DNA from: Microbispora siamensis | GTDB taxonomy: Bacteria; Actinomycetota; Actinomycetes; Streptosporangiales; Streptosporangiaceae | DNA: 45,044 nt | Direction of reading: 5' to 3' | Assembly (NCBI RefSeq): GCF_016863095.1 | Contig: NZ_BOOF01000067.1 | Location: 1 to 45,044, forward strand | In this document: positions 37,989 through 45,044 of the stretch, one piece after another | How the letters are laid out: each line of letters opens with the position of its first letter | How positions within the stretch are numbered: the stretch's first letter is position 1 | The notes under the pieces: model-generated | What the model was told of the DNA's origin: nothing | The model's input: the letters and a program-made list of their open reading frames with translations, nothing else | Databases searched by the model: none | Made by a program: the position numbers and the translations under genes

Positions 37989-40436
37989 GTGACGGTCACA
38001 GGGGTGTCACCGGACCGGGTGTCGTCGGTGGACGCCGAGCGGCAGGGGTCCATGCCGCGACGAGCGCAGATGCACGTACGCAAGCGCAACGGGGCGAGCG
38101 AGCCGGTCGACGTCAACAAGATCGTCCGAGCGGTGGAGCGCTGGGCGGACGATCTCACCGACGTCGATCCGCTCCGCGTGGCGACCAAGACGATCAGCGG
38201 CCTGTACGACGGGGCCACCACCGCCGAGCTGGATCGGCTGTCGATCCAGACCGCGGCGGAGATGATCGGCGAGGAGCCGCAGTACTCGCGGCTGGCCGCC
38301 AGGCTGCTGGCCGGGTACATCGACAAGGAGGTCCGCGGCCAGGGAGTGGCCTCCTTCAGCCAGGCGATCCGGCTGGGACACGCGCAGGGGCTGATCGGCG
38401 ACGCCACGGCCGACTTCGTGGCCGCGAACGCCCGCAAGCTCGACGACGCGATCGACCCCAGGGGCGACCTCCGGTTCGAGTACTTCGGCCTGCGCACGGT
38501 GTACGACCGTTACCTGCTGCGCCATCCCTCCACTCGGCTGGTGCTGGAGACCCCGCAGTACTGGCTGCTGCGCGTGGCGTGCGGCCTCGCGACCACACCG
38601 GCCGAGGCGATCGGGTTCTACCGGCTGATGTCGTCGCTGGCCTACCTGCCCAGCTCGCCGACGCTGTTCAACTCCGGGACCCGGCACACCCAGATGTCCT
38701 CCTGCTACCTGGTCGACTCCCCCCGCGACGAACTGGGCTCGATCTACGAGCGGTACGCGCAGGTGGCGCACCTGTCGAAGTTCGCCGGAGGGATCGGCAT
38801 CTCCTGGTCGCGGGTGCGTTCGCGGGGTGCGCTCATCCGGGGCACCAACGGGCACTCCAACGGCATCGTGCCGTGGCTGCGCACCCTCGACGCGTCGGTG
38901 GCCGCCGTCAACCAGGGCGGCCGCCGCAAGGGCGCGGCCTGCGTCTACCTGGAGACCTGGCACCCCGACATCGAGGAGTTCCTCGAACTGCGCGACAACA
39001 CCGGTGAGGACGCCCGGCGCACCCACAACCTCAACCTCGCCAACTGGATCCCTGACGAGTTCATGCGCCGGGTCGAAGCCGACGCGATGTGGTCGCTGTT
39101 CGACCCGGACGAGGTCCCGGAGCTGCCCGACCTGTGGGGAGAGGACTTCGACGCCGCCTACCGCGCGGCCGAGGCCGCCGGCCGGTACGTCCGTCAGGTC
39201 AAGGCCAGGGACCTGTACGGCAAGATGATGCGCACGCTGGCCCAGACCGGCAACGGCTGGATGGCCTTCAAAGACGCGTCCAACCGGCTGTGCAACCAGA
39301 CCGCCGAGCCCGGCAACGTGGTGCACCTGTCCAACCTGTGCACGGAGATCCTCGAGGTGTCCAGCGACACGGAGACCGCCGTGTGCAACCTCGGCTCGGT
39401 CAACCTCGCCGCGCACCTCGCCACGCACCCGGCCGGAACCGAGATGGACTGGGAGCGGTTGCGCGCCACCGTGCGCACCGCGGTCACCTTCCTCGACCGC
39501 GTCATCGACATCAACTACTACCCGAGCCCGCAGGCCGCGGCGAGCAACCCCCGCTGGCGCCCCGTCGGCCTCGGCGTGATGGGCCTCCAGGACGTCTTCT
39601 TCGCGCTTCGGATGCCGTTCGACTCTCCCCAGGCGAAGGACCTGTCCACCCGCATCGCCGAGGAGATCTATCTGACGGCGTTGGAGACCTCGGCCGACCT
39701 GGCCGCGAAGGCGGGTCCTCATCCGGCCTTCCAGCAGACCTGGGCCGCCCGCGGGCTCCTGCAGCCCGACCTGTGGAAGGTCACCGGCGCTCAGGACGAG
39801 CGCTGGACGGCGCTTCGCGAGCGGATCGCCGAGCACGGGCTGCGCAACTCGCTGCTCATCGCGATCGCGCCCACCGCGACCATCGCGTCCATCGCCGGAT
39901 GCTACGAGTGCATCGAGCCGCAGGTGTCCAACCTCTTCAAGCGCGAGACCCTCAGCGGCGAGTTCCTCCAGATCAACAGCGCGCTCGTGGCGGAGCTGAA
40001 GGCGCGCGGCCTGTGGAACGAGGAGATCAGGACCGCCATCAAGCGGGCCGACGGCTCGGTCCAGGGGATCGAGGCACTCCCCGCGGAGCTGCGTGAGCTG
40101 TTCCGCACGGCCTGGGAGCTGCCGCAGCGAGCGCTCATCGACATGGCCGCCGCGCGGGCGCCGTACATCGACCAGAGCCAGTCGCTCAACCTGTTCATGA
40201 GCGCGCCGACCATCGACAAGCTCTCCTCGATGTACCTGTACGCCTGGAAGAGCGGCCTGAAGACCACCTACTACCTGCGGTCGCGTCCCGCTACGCGGAT
40301 CCAGCAGGCGACGGTGTCCCTGGCGTCGCAGAAGGCGCAGCCGGAGGAGCGAACGGTCTCCGAGAAGGCGGCGATGACCGCCGAGGCGCTCGCCTGCTCG
40401 CTGGAGAACCCGGAGTCGTGCGAAGCGTGCCAATGA
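37989..40436 (+). CDS. nrdA: Class Ia ribonucleotide reductase, large subunit NrdA
   Basis: This 815-aa catalytic subunit reduces ribonucleoside diphosphates. It has an N-terminal ATP-cone (about 20-115, MHVRKRNGASEPVDVNKIVR) for allosteric control. Active-site residues are in MSSCYLVDSP (Cys), NLCTEILE (Asn, Cys, Glu) and AVCNLGSVNL (Cys). The radical-transfer tyrosines are in TTYYLRSRP, and the C-terminal redox pair is in ESCEACQ. GTG 37989 is chosen because GAGGAG lies six bases upstream; the open frame extends back to 37737 but that part is the riboswitch. Expression should fall when B12 is plentiful and when NrdR is active. nrdB follows after 38 bp. Confidence 0.96.
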   Translation: MTVTGVSPDRVSSVDAERQGSMPRRAQMHVRKRNGASEPVDVNKIVRAVERWADDLTDVDPLRVATKTISGLYDGATTAELDRLSIQTAAEMIGEEPQYSRLAARLLAGYIDKEVRGQGVASFSQAIRLGHAQGLIGDATADFVAANARKLDDAIDPRGDLRFEYFGLRTVYDRYLLRHPSTRLVLETPQYWLLRVACGLATTPAEAIGFYRLMSSLAYLPSSPTLFNSGTRHTQMSSCYLVDSPRDELGSIYERYAQVAHLSKFAGGIGISWSRVRSRGALIRGTNGHSNGIVPWLRTLDASVAAVNQGGRRKGAACVYLETWHPDIEEFLELRDNTGEDARRTHNLNLANWIPDEFMRRVEADAMWSLFDPDEVPELPDLWGEDFDAAYRAAEAAGRYVRQVKARDLYGKMMRTLAQTGNGWMAFKDASNRLCNQTAEPGNVVHLSNLCTEILEVSSDTETAVCNLGSVNLAAHLATHPAGTEMDWERLRATVRTAVTFLDRVIDINYYPSPQAAASNPRWRPVGLGVMGLQDVFFALRMPFDSPQAKDLSTRIAEEIYLTALETSADLAAKAGPHPAFQQTWAARGLLQPDLWKVTGAQDERWTALRERIAEHGLRNSLLIAIAPTATIASIAGCYECIEPQVSNLFKRETLSGEFLQINSALVAELKARGLWNEEIRTAIKRADGSVQGIEALPAELRELFRTAWELPQRALIDMAAARAPYIDQSQSLNLFMSAPTIDKLSSMYLYAWKSGLKTTYYLRSRPATRIQQATVSLASQKAQPEERTVSEKAAMTAEALACSLENPESCEACQ

Positions 40437-40474
40437 GCACGCCCCCCGGAAACATCACTCGAAAGGCGAGAGCC

Positions 40475-41494
40475 ATGACCACCGACCCCGAGACTTCGAT
40501 GCTGCTCGACCCGGGAATGAGCCTCACCCTGAGGCCGATGCGCTACCCGCGCTTCTTCGACCGCTACCGGGACGCGATCAAGAACACCTGGACGGTGGAG
40601 GAGGTGGACCTGCACTCCGACCTCAAGGACCTGGACCGGCTCTCCCCCGCCGAGCGGCACCTGGTCAGCCGCCTGGTCGCCTTCTTCGCCACCGGCGACA
40701 CGATCGTGGCCAACAACCTGGTGCTCAACCTCTACCAGCACGTCAACGCCCCCGAGGCCCGCCTCTACCTGTCCCGGCAGCTGTTCGAGGAGGCCGTCCA
40801 CGTCCAGTTCTACCTGAACCTGCTGGACACGTACGTGCCCGACGAGGACGAGCGGTTCGCGGCGTTCGCGGCGGTCGAGAACATCCCGTCCATCCGGCGC
40901 AAGGCCGACTTCTGCTTCCGCTGGATCGACTCGATCTTCGAGCTGCGCGAGCTGCGTACCCGGGAGGACCGGCGGGCCTTCCTGCTCAACCTGATCTGCT
41001 TCGCCGCGTGCATCGAGGGTCTGTTCTTCTACGGGGCCTTCGCCTACGTGTACTTCCTGCGCTCGCGCGGCCTGCTCAACGGTCTCGCCTCGGGCACCAA
41101 CTGGGTGTTCCGCGACGAGTCCATGCACATGGCCTTCGCCTTCGACGTGGTGGAGACGGTCCGGCAGGAGGAGCCGGGGCTGTTCGACGAGGAGATGGCG
41201 AACCAGGTCCGCGAGATGCTCGCCGAGGCGGTGGAGTGCGAGGTCCAGTTCGCGGAGGACCTGCTCGGCGGCGGAGTGCCCGGCATGTCGATCGCCGACA
41301 TGCGGGCCTACCTGGAGCACGTCGCCGATCGCCGGCTGGCCCAGCTGGACATCCCACCGCTGTACGGGGCGAAGAACCCGTTCGCCTTCATGGAGTTGCA
41401 GGACGTCCAGGAGCTCTCGAACTTCTTCGAGCGGCGGGTGTCGGCGTATCAGGTGGGCGTGACCGGCACGGTCAGCTTCGACGCCGACTTCTGA
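40475..41494 (+). CDS. nrdB: Class Ia ribonucleotide reductase, radical-bearing subunit NrdB
   Basis: In this 339-aa ferritin-like subunit the di-iron ligands are D75, E106 and H109 (FEEAVHVQFY), E181, and E215/H218 (RDESMHMAF). The radical Tyr is Y113, four residues after H109 as in E. coli (H118/Y122). It generates the tyrosyl radical for NrdA. It lies 38 bp after nrdA in the same transcript. The third gene of the Streptomyces operon, nrdS, is absent: the next gene, kdpD, is on the other strand and overlaps nrdB's end by 23 bp. Confidence 0.96.
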   Translation: MTTDPETSMLLDPGMSLTLRPMRYPRFFDRYRDAIKNTWTVEEVDLHSDLKDLDRLSPAERHLVSRLVAFFATGDTIVANNLVLNLYQHVNAPEARLYLSRQLFEEAVHVQFYLNLLDTYVPDEDERFAAFAAVENIPSIRRKADFCFRWIDSIFELRELRTREDRRAFLLNLICFAACIEGLFFYGAFAYVYFLRSRGLLNGLASGTNWVFRDESMHMAFAFDVVETVRQEEPGLFDEEMANQVREMLAEAVECEVQFAEDLLGGGVPGMSIADMRAYLEHVADRRLAQLDIPPLYGAKNPFAFMELQDVQELSNFFERRVSAYQVGVTGTVSFDADF

Positions 41495-44030
41495 TCCCGG
41501 CTCGCGAGGAGATCGGCAGGGTGAGGACCATGGTGAGGCCGCCGCCCGGGGTCTCCTCGGGTATGAGGCTGCCTCCCATGGCTTCCGCCAGGCCGCGCGA
41601 GAGAGCGAGGCCGAGGCCGATGCCGGTGTGGTTGTCCCGGTCGCCGAGGCGTTGGAAGGGCAGGAAGACGCGGTCGTACGCCTCGGACGGGATGCCGGGG
41701 CCACGATCGACGACCCGGATCTCCACGCTGTCGCCGTGCCAGCTCGCGGTGATCAGAACCTTTGTGCCGGCCGGGCTGTAGCGGACGGCGTTGGTCATCA
41801 GGTTGACCAGAATGCGCTCGACCAGTGCGGGATCGGCGACGATCTCGGGAAGCTCAAGCGCGACGTCCCCTTTCACCTGGTCGCTCAGCGGCCCGAGGTC
41901 GTCGATCGATCGGGGCACGATCTCCTCGAGTGCCACCGGCTGGAGCGACAGCCCCAGCACTCCGGCCTGCAGCCGGCTCATGTCGAGCAGGTTCGCGACG
42001 AGGCGGCTGAGCTTGGCCAGCGACTCGTCCGCCGTGGCGAGCAACTCCTCGCGATCGTCCGGAGACCAGTCGACGTCGGTGGCGCGCAGGCTCTCCACGG
42101 CCGCGCACGCCGATGCGAGCGGGGTGCGCAGGTCGTGGCTGACCGCGGCCAGCAGCGCGGTGCGCATCTTGTCCGCCTCCGCCAGTGGCTTGGCCTTCTC
42201 GGCCTCCTCACGCAGACGCTCCTGCCCGAGGGCCACGGCGGCCTCCGCGGCGAAGGCCTGGAGCACGCGGCGGTCGGCGGCGTCGAGCAGTCGCCCGCGC
42301 AGGGCCAGGACGAGGTGGTCGTCGACCGCCACATCCGTGTCCGCGGCCCCCGGACAGGTGCAGGGCGCGCCCCCGGCGGTGGCGACGATGCGCCACGCCT
42401 CGGGCTCTGACTGCGCGTCGGGACTCGTCGCCGCCTCGGGGCGGCGTTCGAGCAGCGTGACCGAGGTGAGCGCGAAGGACTCCCGCAGCCTGGCGAGCAG
42501 CGAGGGCAGCGCGTGCTCGCCTCGCAGGACGTGTCCTGCCAGGGCGGACAGGACCTCGGCCTCGGCCTGGGCCCGTGCGGCCTCTCGCCTGCGCCGGGCG
42601 GCCAGGTCGACGACGGTGCTCACCATGATCGCAACCAGTACGTAGATCGCCAGGGCGAGCAGGTTCTCCGGGTCGGCGATGGTGAACCGGTTGACGGGCG
42701 GGGTGAAGAAGTAGTTCAGCAGGAGGGATCCGCCCACCGCGGCGGTCACCGCGGGCCACATTCCGCCGATCAGGGCGACGCCCACGACGGCCAGTAGGAA
42801 CAGCAGGATCTCGCTGGGCAGCGAGAGGTCGTGGCGGAACGGCAGCAGCGCCAGCGTCAGGAGGGGAAGGCCGAGGATCGCCGTGGCCCAGCCTGCGATC
42901 CGCCGGTCGCGGGCGAGCGCGGCACCCGGCCGTGCGGGACGCCTGCCCTTGCTTACCTGCTCGTGTGTGATCATGTGGACGTCGATCGAGCCGGAGCGGG
43001 CGGTCGTCTCGACGCCCACCCCTCTGCTGAAGATCTGGGCGACCCGGCCGCGCCGGGAGGCGCCGAGCACGAGCTGGGTGGCGTTGACGCCGCGGGCGAA
43101 GTCGAGCAGCGCCCGGGGCACGTCGTCGCCCACCACCTGGTGGTAGGTGCCGCCCATGCTCTCCACGAGTGCGCGCTGGCGTGCCAGCAGCGCCGGGTCG
43201 CCTCCGGCGAGCCCGTCCGCCCGGGTGACGTGGACGGCCAGCAGATCGGCGCCCTTGCTCCTGGCGGCGACGCGGGCGGCGCGCCTGATGAGGGTGTCGC
43301 CCTCCGGTCCCCCCGTCAGCGCGACGACGACCCGCTCGCGCGCCTCCCAGGTGCCCGCGATGCCGTGCTCGGCGCGGTAGCGGTCGAGCTGCTCGTCCAC
43401 CTTGTCCGCCACCCACAGCAGGGCCAGCTCACGCAGTGCCGTCAGGTTGCCGACCCGGAAGTAGTTCGACAAGGCGGCGTCCACCTTCTCGGGTGGATAG
43501 ACGTTGCCGTGGGCCATCCGGCGGCGCAGCGCCTCGGGGGACATGTCGACCAGCTCGACCTGGTCGGCCCGCCGTACGACCTCGTCCGGGACGGTCTCCC
43601 GCTGCGGCACACCCGTGATCTCCTGGACGACGTCGTTGACCGACTCCAGGTGCTGGATGTTCACCGTCGAGACGACGTCGATCCCGGCGTCGAGGAGCTC
43701 GTCGATGTCCTGCCAGCGCTTGGCGTTGCGCGAGCCCGGCACGTTGGTGTGCGCCAGCTCGTCGACCAGGACGATCTTCGGTGCGCCGGCGATGACCGCC
43801 TCGACGTCCAGCTCGGTGAAGGTCGCACCCCTGTAGACGACATGCCGCCGTGGGAGGACCTCCATACCCTCCATGAGTTCGGCGGTGCGGGGGCGGTCGT
43901 GGGTCTCGACGATGCCCACGACCACGTCCTTCCCTCGTTCCAGCGCCCTGTGACCTTCGCTGAGCATCGCGTAGGTCTTGCCGACCCCCGGGGCCGCGCC
44001 GAGGTAGATCCGCAGCCGCCCGCGCGCCAT
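41472..44030 (-). CDS. kdpD: Osmosensitive K+ channel histidine kinase KdpD
   Basis: The 852-aa kinase has a KdpD N-terminal ATP-binding domain with Walker A GAAPGVGKT (11-19) and VDELAHTNVPGSRNAKRWQD, a universal-stress-protein-like domain (about 230-365), and four transmembrane helices (about 385-480). A GAF-like region follows, then HisKA with HDLRTPLASA, N box MTNAVRYSP, G1 DRGPGIP and G2 GIGLGLALSRGLAE. It senses K+ limitation and normally phosphorylates KdpE. It starts 5 bp after kdpC, but no kdpE follows: the gene ends against nrdB. KdpE must lie elsewhere or upstream of kdpB. Confidence 0.96.
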   Translation of the reverse strand: MARGRLRIYLGAAPGVGKTYAMLSEGHRALERGKDVVVGIVETHDRPRTAELMEGMEVLPRRHVVYRGATFTELDVEAVIAGAPKIVLVDELAHTNVPGSRNAKRWQDIDELLDAGIDVVSTVNIQHLESVNDVVQEITGVPQRETVPDEVVRRADQVELVDMSPEALRRRMAHGNVYPPEKVDAALSNYFRVGNLTALRELALLWVADKVDEQLDRYRAEHGIAGTWEARERVVVALTGGPEGDTLIRRAARVAARSKGADLLAVHVTRADGLAGGDPALLARQRALVESMGGTYHQVVGDDVPRALLDFARGVNATQLVLGASRRGRVAQIFSRGVGVETTARSGSIDVHMITHEQVSKGRRPARPGAALARDRRIAGWATAILGLPLLTLALLPFRHDLSLPSEILLFLLAVVGVALIGGMWPAVTAAVGGSLLLNYFFTPPVNRFTIADPENLLALAIYVLVAIMVSTVVDLAARRRREAARAQAEAEVLSALAGHVLRGEHALPSLLARLRESFALTSVTLLERRPEAATSPDAQSEPEAWRIVATAGGAPCTCPGAADTDVAVDDHLVLALRGRLLDAADRRVLQAFAAEAAVALGQERLREEAEKAKPLAEADKMRTALLAAVSHDLRTPLASACAAVESLRATDVDWSPDDREELLATADESLAKLSRLVANLLDMSRLQAGVLGLSLQPVALEEIVPRSIDDLGPLSDQVKGDVALELPEIVADPALVERILVNLMTNAVRYSPAGTKVLITASWHGDSVEIRVVDRGPGIPSEAYDRVFLPFQRLGDRDNHTGIGLGLALSRGLAEAMGGSLIPEETPGGGLTMVLTLPISSRAGIRSRRRS

Positions 44031-44035
44031 CTACC

Positions 44036-44917
44036 TCACCTCTTCAGCCTGTCCAGATCCAGGTTGAGCTCCAGCACGTTCACGCCGGGCTCTCCCATGA
44101 AGCCGAGCGCCCTGCCGGTGGTGTGCCGCCCGATGAGGGCCCGCACCGCGTCCAGGCCGAGGCCGCGCTCCCTGGCGACCCGGGGGGCCTGCAGCTCGGC
44201 GTACGCGACGGAGATGTGCGGGTCGAGGCCGCTGCCGCTCGCGGTGACCGCGTCGGCGGGCACCGGCACGTCCGTCACGTTTCCCCGGACAGGGACGGTG
44301 CGGCCGGTCGCGTAGTCCTGTCCGGGCTTGCCGCATTCGACCTTCACGCCTTGGTAGACCGGGATGAACGGCGTGGCCGGGCAGGCCTGGTTGACGCTGA
44401 CCACCCTCGTGGGGGTGCCGACGGCGGGGAAGACCTTGAGCACCGCGCCGACCCCGTCCGCCGTGCAGTACGGCCTGGCTCCGCTGACGCCCTCCAGTTC
44501 GCCGACCGCCTTGGATCGCGCGCACACCTGGGTGAGCAGGCTCTGCTTGCCGGTGTCGGGGTTGCCCTCGTCGTCCGTGGCTCCCGGCACCGGGAGGGTG
44601 TCGAGGACGTCCTCCGGGCCGAGGTTGCTCGCGGCGGTGGAGGTCGGGTCGTACCCGTCGCCCGCGGCCGAGGGCCGGCTCTGGAAGTACTTCTCGACCG
44701 GGTTGCCGTCCTTGTCCGTGAAGCCCTGGCCGATGAGGGCGCTGCCCACGTCCTTGCCGTCCTTCCGCAGCGGGGAGCCGTTGGCGTTGCCGTTGAACAC
44801 GGCCTGGGCGACGCCGGTGACCAGCAGTGGGTAAATCGCGCCGGTCACCAGGGTGAGCACGAGAAGCGCGCGCAGCGCCGCGAGGTGCTGACGGATCCAG
44901 CTTGGCAGGCGTTCCAT
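44036..44917 (-). CDS. kdpC: K+-transporting ATPase subunit KdpC, extended form
   Basis: This subunit of the KdpFABC pump has an N-terminal helix (LRALLVLTLVTGAIYPLLVT), YFQSRPSAAG at about 77-86, and the C-terminal VTASGSGLDPHIS and RVARERGL motifs. At 293 aa it is about 100 residues longer than the E. coli protein. The extra part, about residues 101-215, replaces a short loop and holds four cysteines (132, 151, 179, 195), enough for two disulfides in the extracytoplasmic domain. Its ATG follows the kdpB stop directly (TAGATG). Confidence 0.94.
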   Translation of the reverse strand: MERLPSWIRQHLAALRALLVLTLVTGAIYPLLVTGVAQAVFNGNANGSPLRKDGKDVGSALIGQGFTDKDGNPVEKYFQSRPSAAGDGYDPTSTAASNLGPEDVLDTLPVPGATDDEGNPDTGKQSLLTQVCARSKAVGELEGVSGARPYCTADGVGAVLKVFPAVGTPTRVVSVNQACPATPFIPVYQGVKVECGKPGQDYATGRTVPVRGNVTDVPVPADAVTASGSGLDPHISVAYAELQAPRVARERGLGLDAVRALIGRHTTGRALGFMGEPGVNVLELNLDLDRLKR

Positions 44918-45044
44918 CTATGACATCCCCGGGAGGAGTTGGACGAGCAGGTCGATGAGCTTGATGCCGAGGAACGGGACGGCGATCCCGCCGAGGCCGT
45001 AGATGGTCAGGTTGCGGCGCAGCAGCCTGGACGCACTCGAAGGG
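44918..45044 (-). CDS. kdpB: K+-transporting ATPase subunit KdpB (C-terminal end, cut by window)
   Basis: The minus strand from the window edge reads SRLLRRNLTIYGLGGIAVPF then LGIKLIDLLVQLLPGMS and TAG. This is the last transmembrane segment and C-terminus of the P-type ATPase subunit KdpB. Gene order kdpB-kdpC-kdpD on one strand confirms the assignment. The catalytic and actuator domains lie beyond the window. Confidence 0.93.
   Translation of the reverse strand, partial: PSSASRLLRRNLTIYGLGGIAVPFLGIKLIDLLVQLLPGMS

Noticed and set aside
38007..40433. 808-codon minus-strand frame opposite nrdA
   Set aside because: Typical high-GC shadow of a well-supported gene, without any domain.

Overview
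The window is high-GC DNA with GTG and TTG starts, dense divergent regulator/enzyme pairs, an actinobacterial kdp operon and a B12-riboswitch-controlled class Ia ribonucleotide reductase. This points to a filamentous actinomycete. A Streptosporangiales-like host (Nonomuraea or Streptosporangium type) is my guess; no rRNA or other marker is present to confirm it.

Layout. (1) 1-2350: remnant of an integrative element. It holds the C-terminal part of a tyrosine integrase running off the left edge, a Nudix hydrolase, a palindrome-rich non-coding stretch, two arrays of 12-bp repeats of lower GC, a 60-aa membrane peptide, and at its right border the 3' half of a tRNA-Ile(GAU) gene followed by what looks like that tRNA's own terminator. 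(2) 2.5-14.4 kb: six divergent regulator/enzyme pairs (HxlR/epoxide-hydrolase-like, EthD/MerR, amidohydrolase/TetR, aldo-keto reductase/ArsR-like, quinone oxidoreductase/TetR, TcmP-type methyltransferase/MarR). Most have a visible palindromic operator. Between them lie scars: fragments of ISL3, IS256 and IS5 transposases, a truncated esterase, a LuxR tail, an ECF41 sigma factor missing most of its C-terminal domain, and a one-base frameshift in the ArsR-like gene. (3) 14.8-17.0 kb: a tightly coupled three-gene cassette for two secreted WxL-like proteins flanking a DUF916-type membrane-anchored protein. (4) 17.0-27.8 kb: an orphan histidine kinase; a membrane/PAF-acetylhydrolase fusion; a PadR unit; and a two-component block (DUF347-type membrane protein, MFS transporter, kinase, response regulator). 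(5) 26.4-30.2 kb: BlaI/M56 peptidase facing uppP and a GT-C-like membrane protein, with tandem BlaI-type operators between them. (6) 30.2-33.2 kb: a second, intact ECF41 sigma factor facing an SDR oxidoreductase, flanked by two fragments of one IS5-type transposase. (7) 33.4-37.4 kb: beta-carbonic anhydrase, STAS protein, XRE regulator with divergent esterase, and a lipoprotein hydrolase. (8) 37.6-41.5 kb: tandem NrdR-like boxes, cobalamin riboswitch, nrdA, nrdB. (9) 41.5-45.0 kb: kdpB(partial)-kdpC-kdpD on the minus strand, converging on nrdB.

How the parts work together. Most of the left half is small self-regulated detoxification or catabolic units. The middle is envelope-oriented: WxL-like surface proteins, sensor kinases, lipid-carrier recycling by UppP and a lipid-linked sugar transferase-like protein. 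The right end is core metabolism, dNTP synthesis under B12 and NrdR-type control and high-affinity K+ uptake. The features I would look at first are the WxL-like/DUF916 cassette, the 12-bp repeat arrays in the element remnant, the truncated ECF41 factor, and the KdpC with a four-cysteine insertion.
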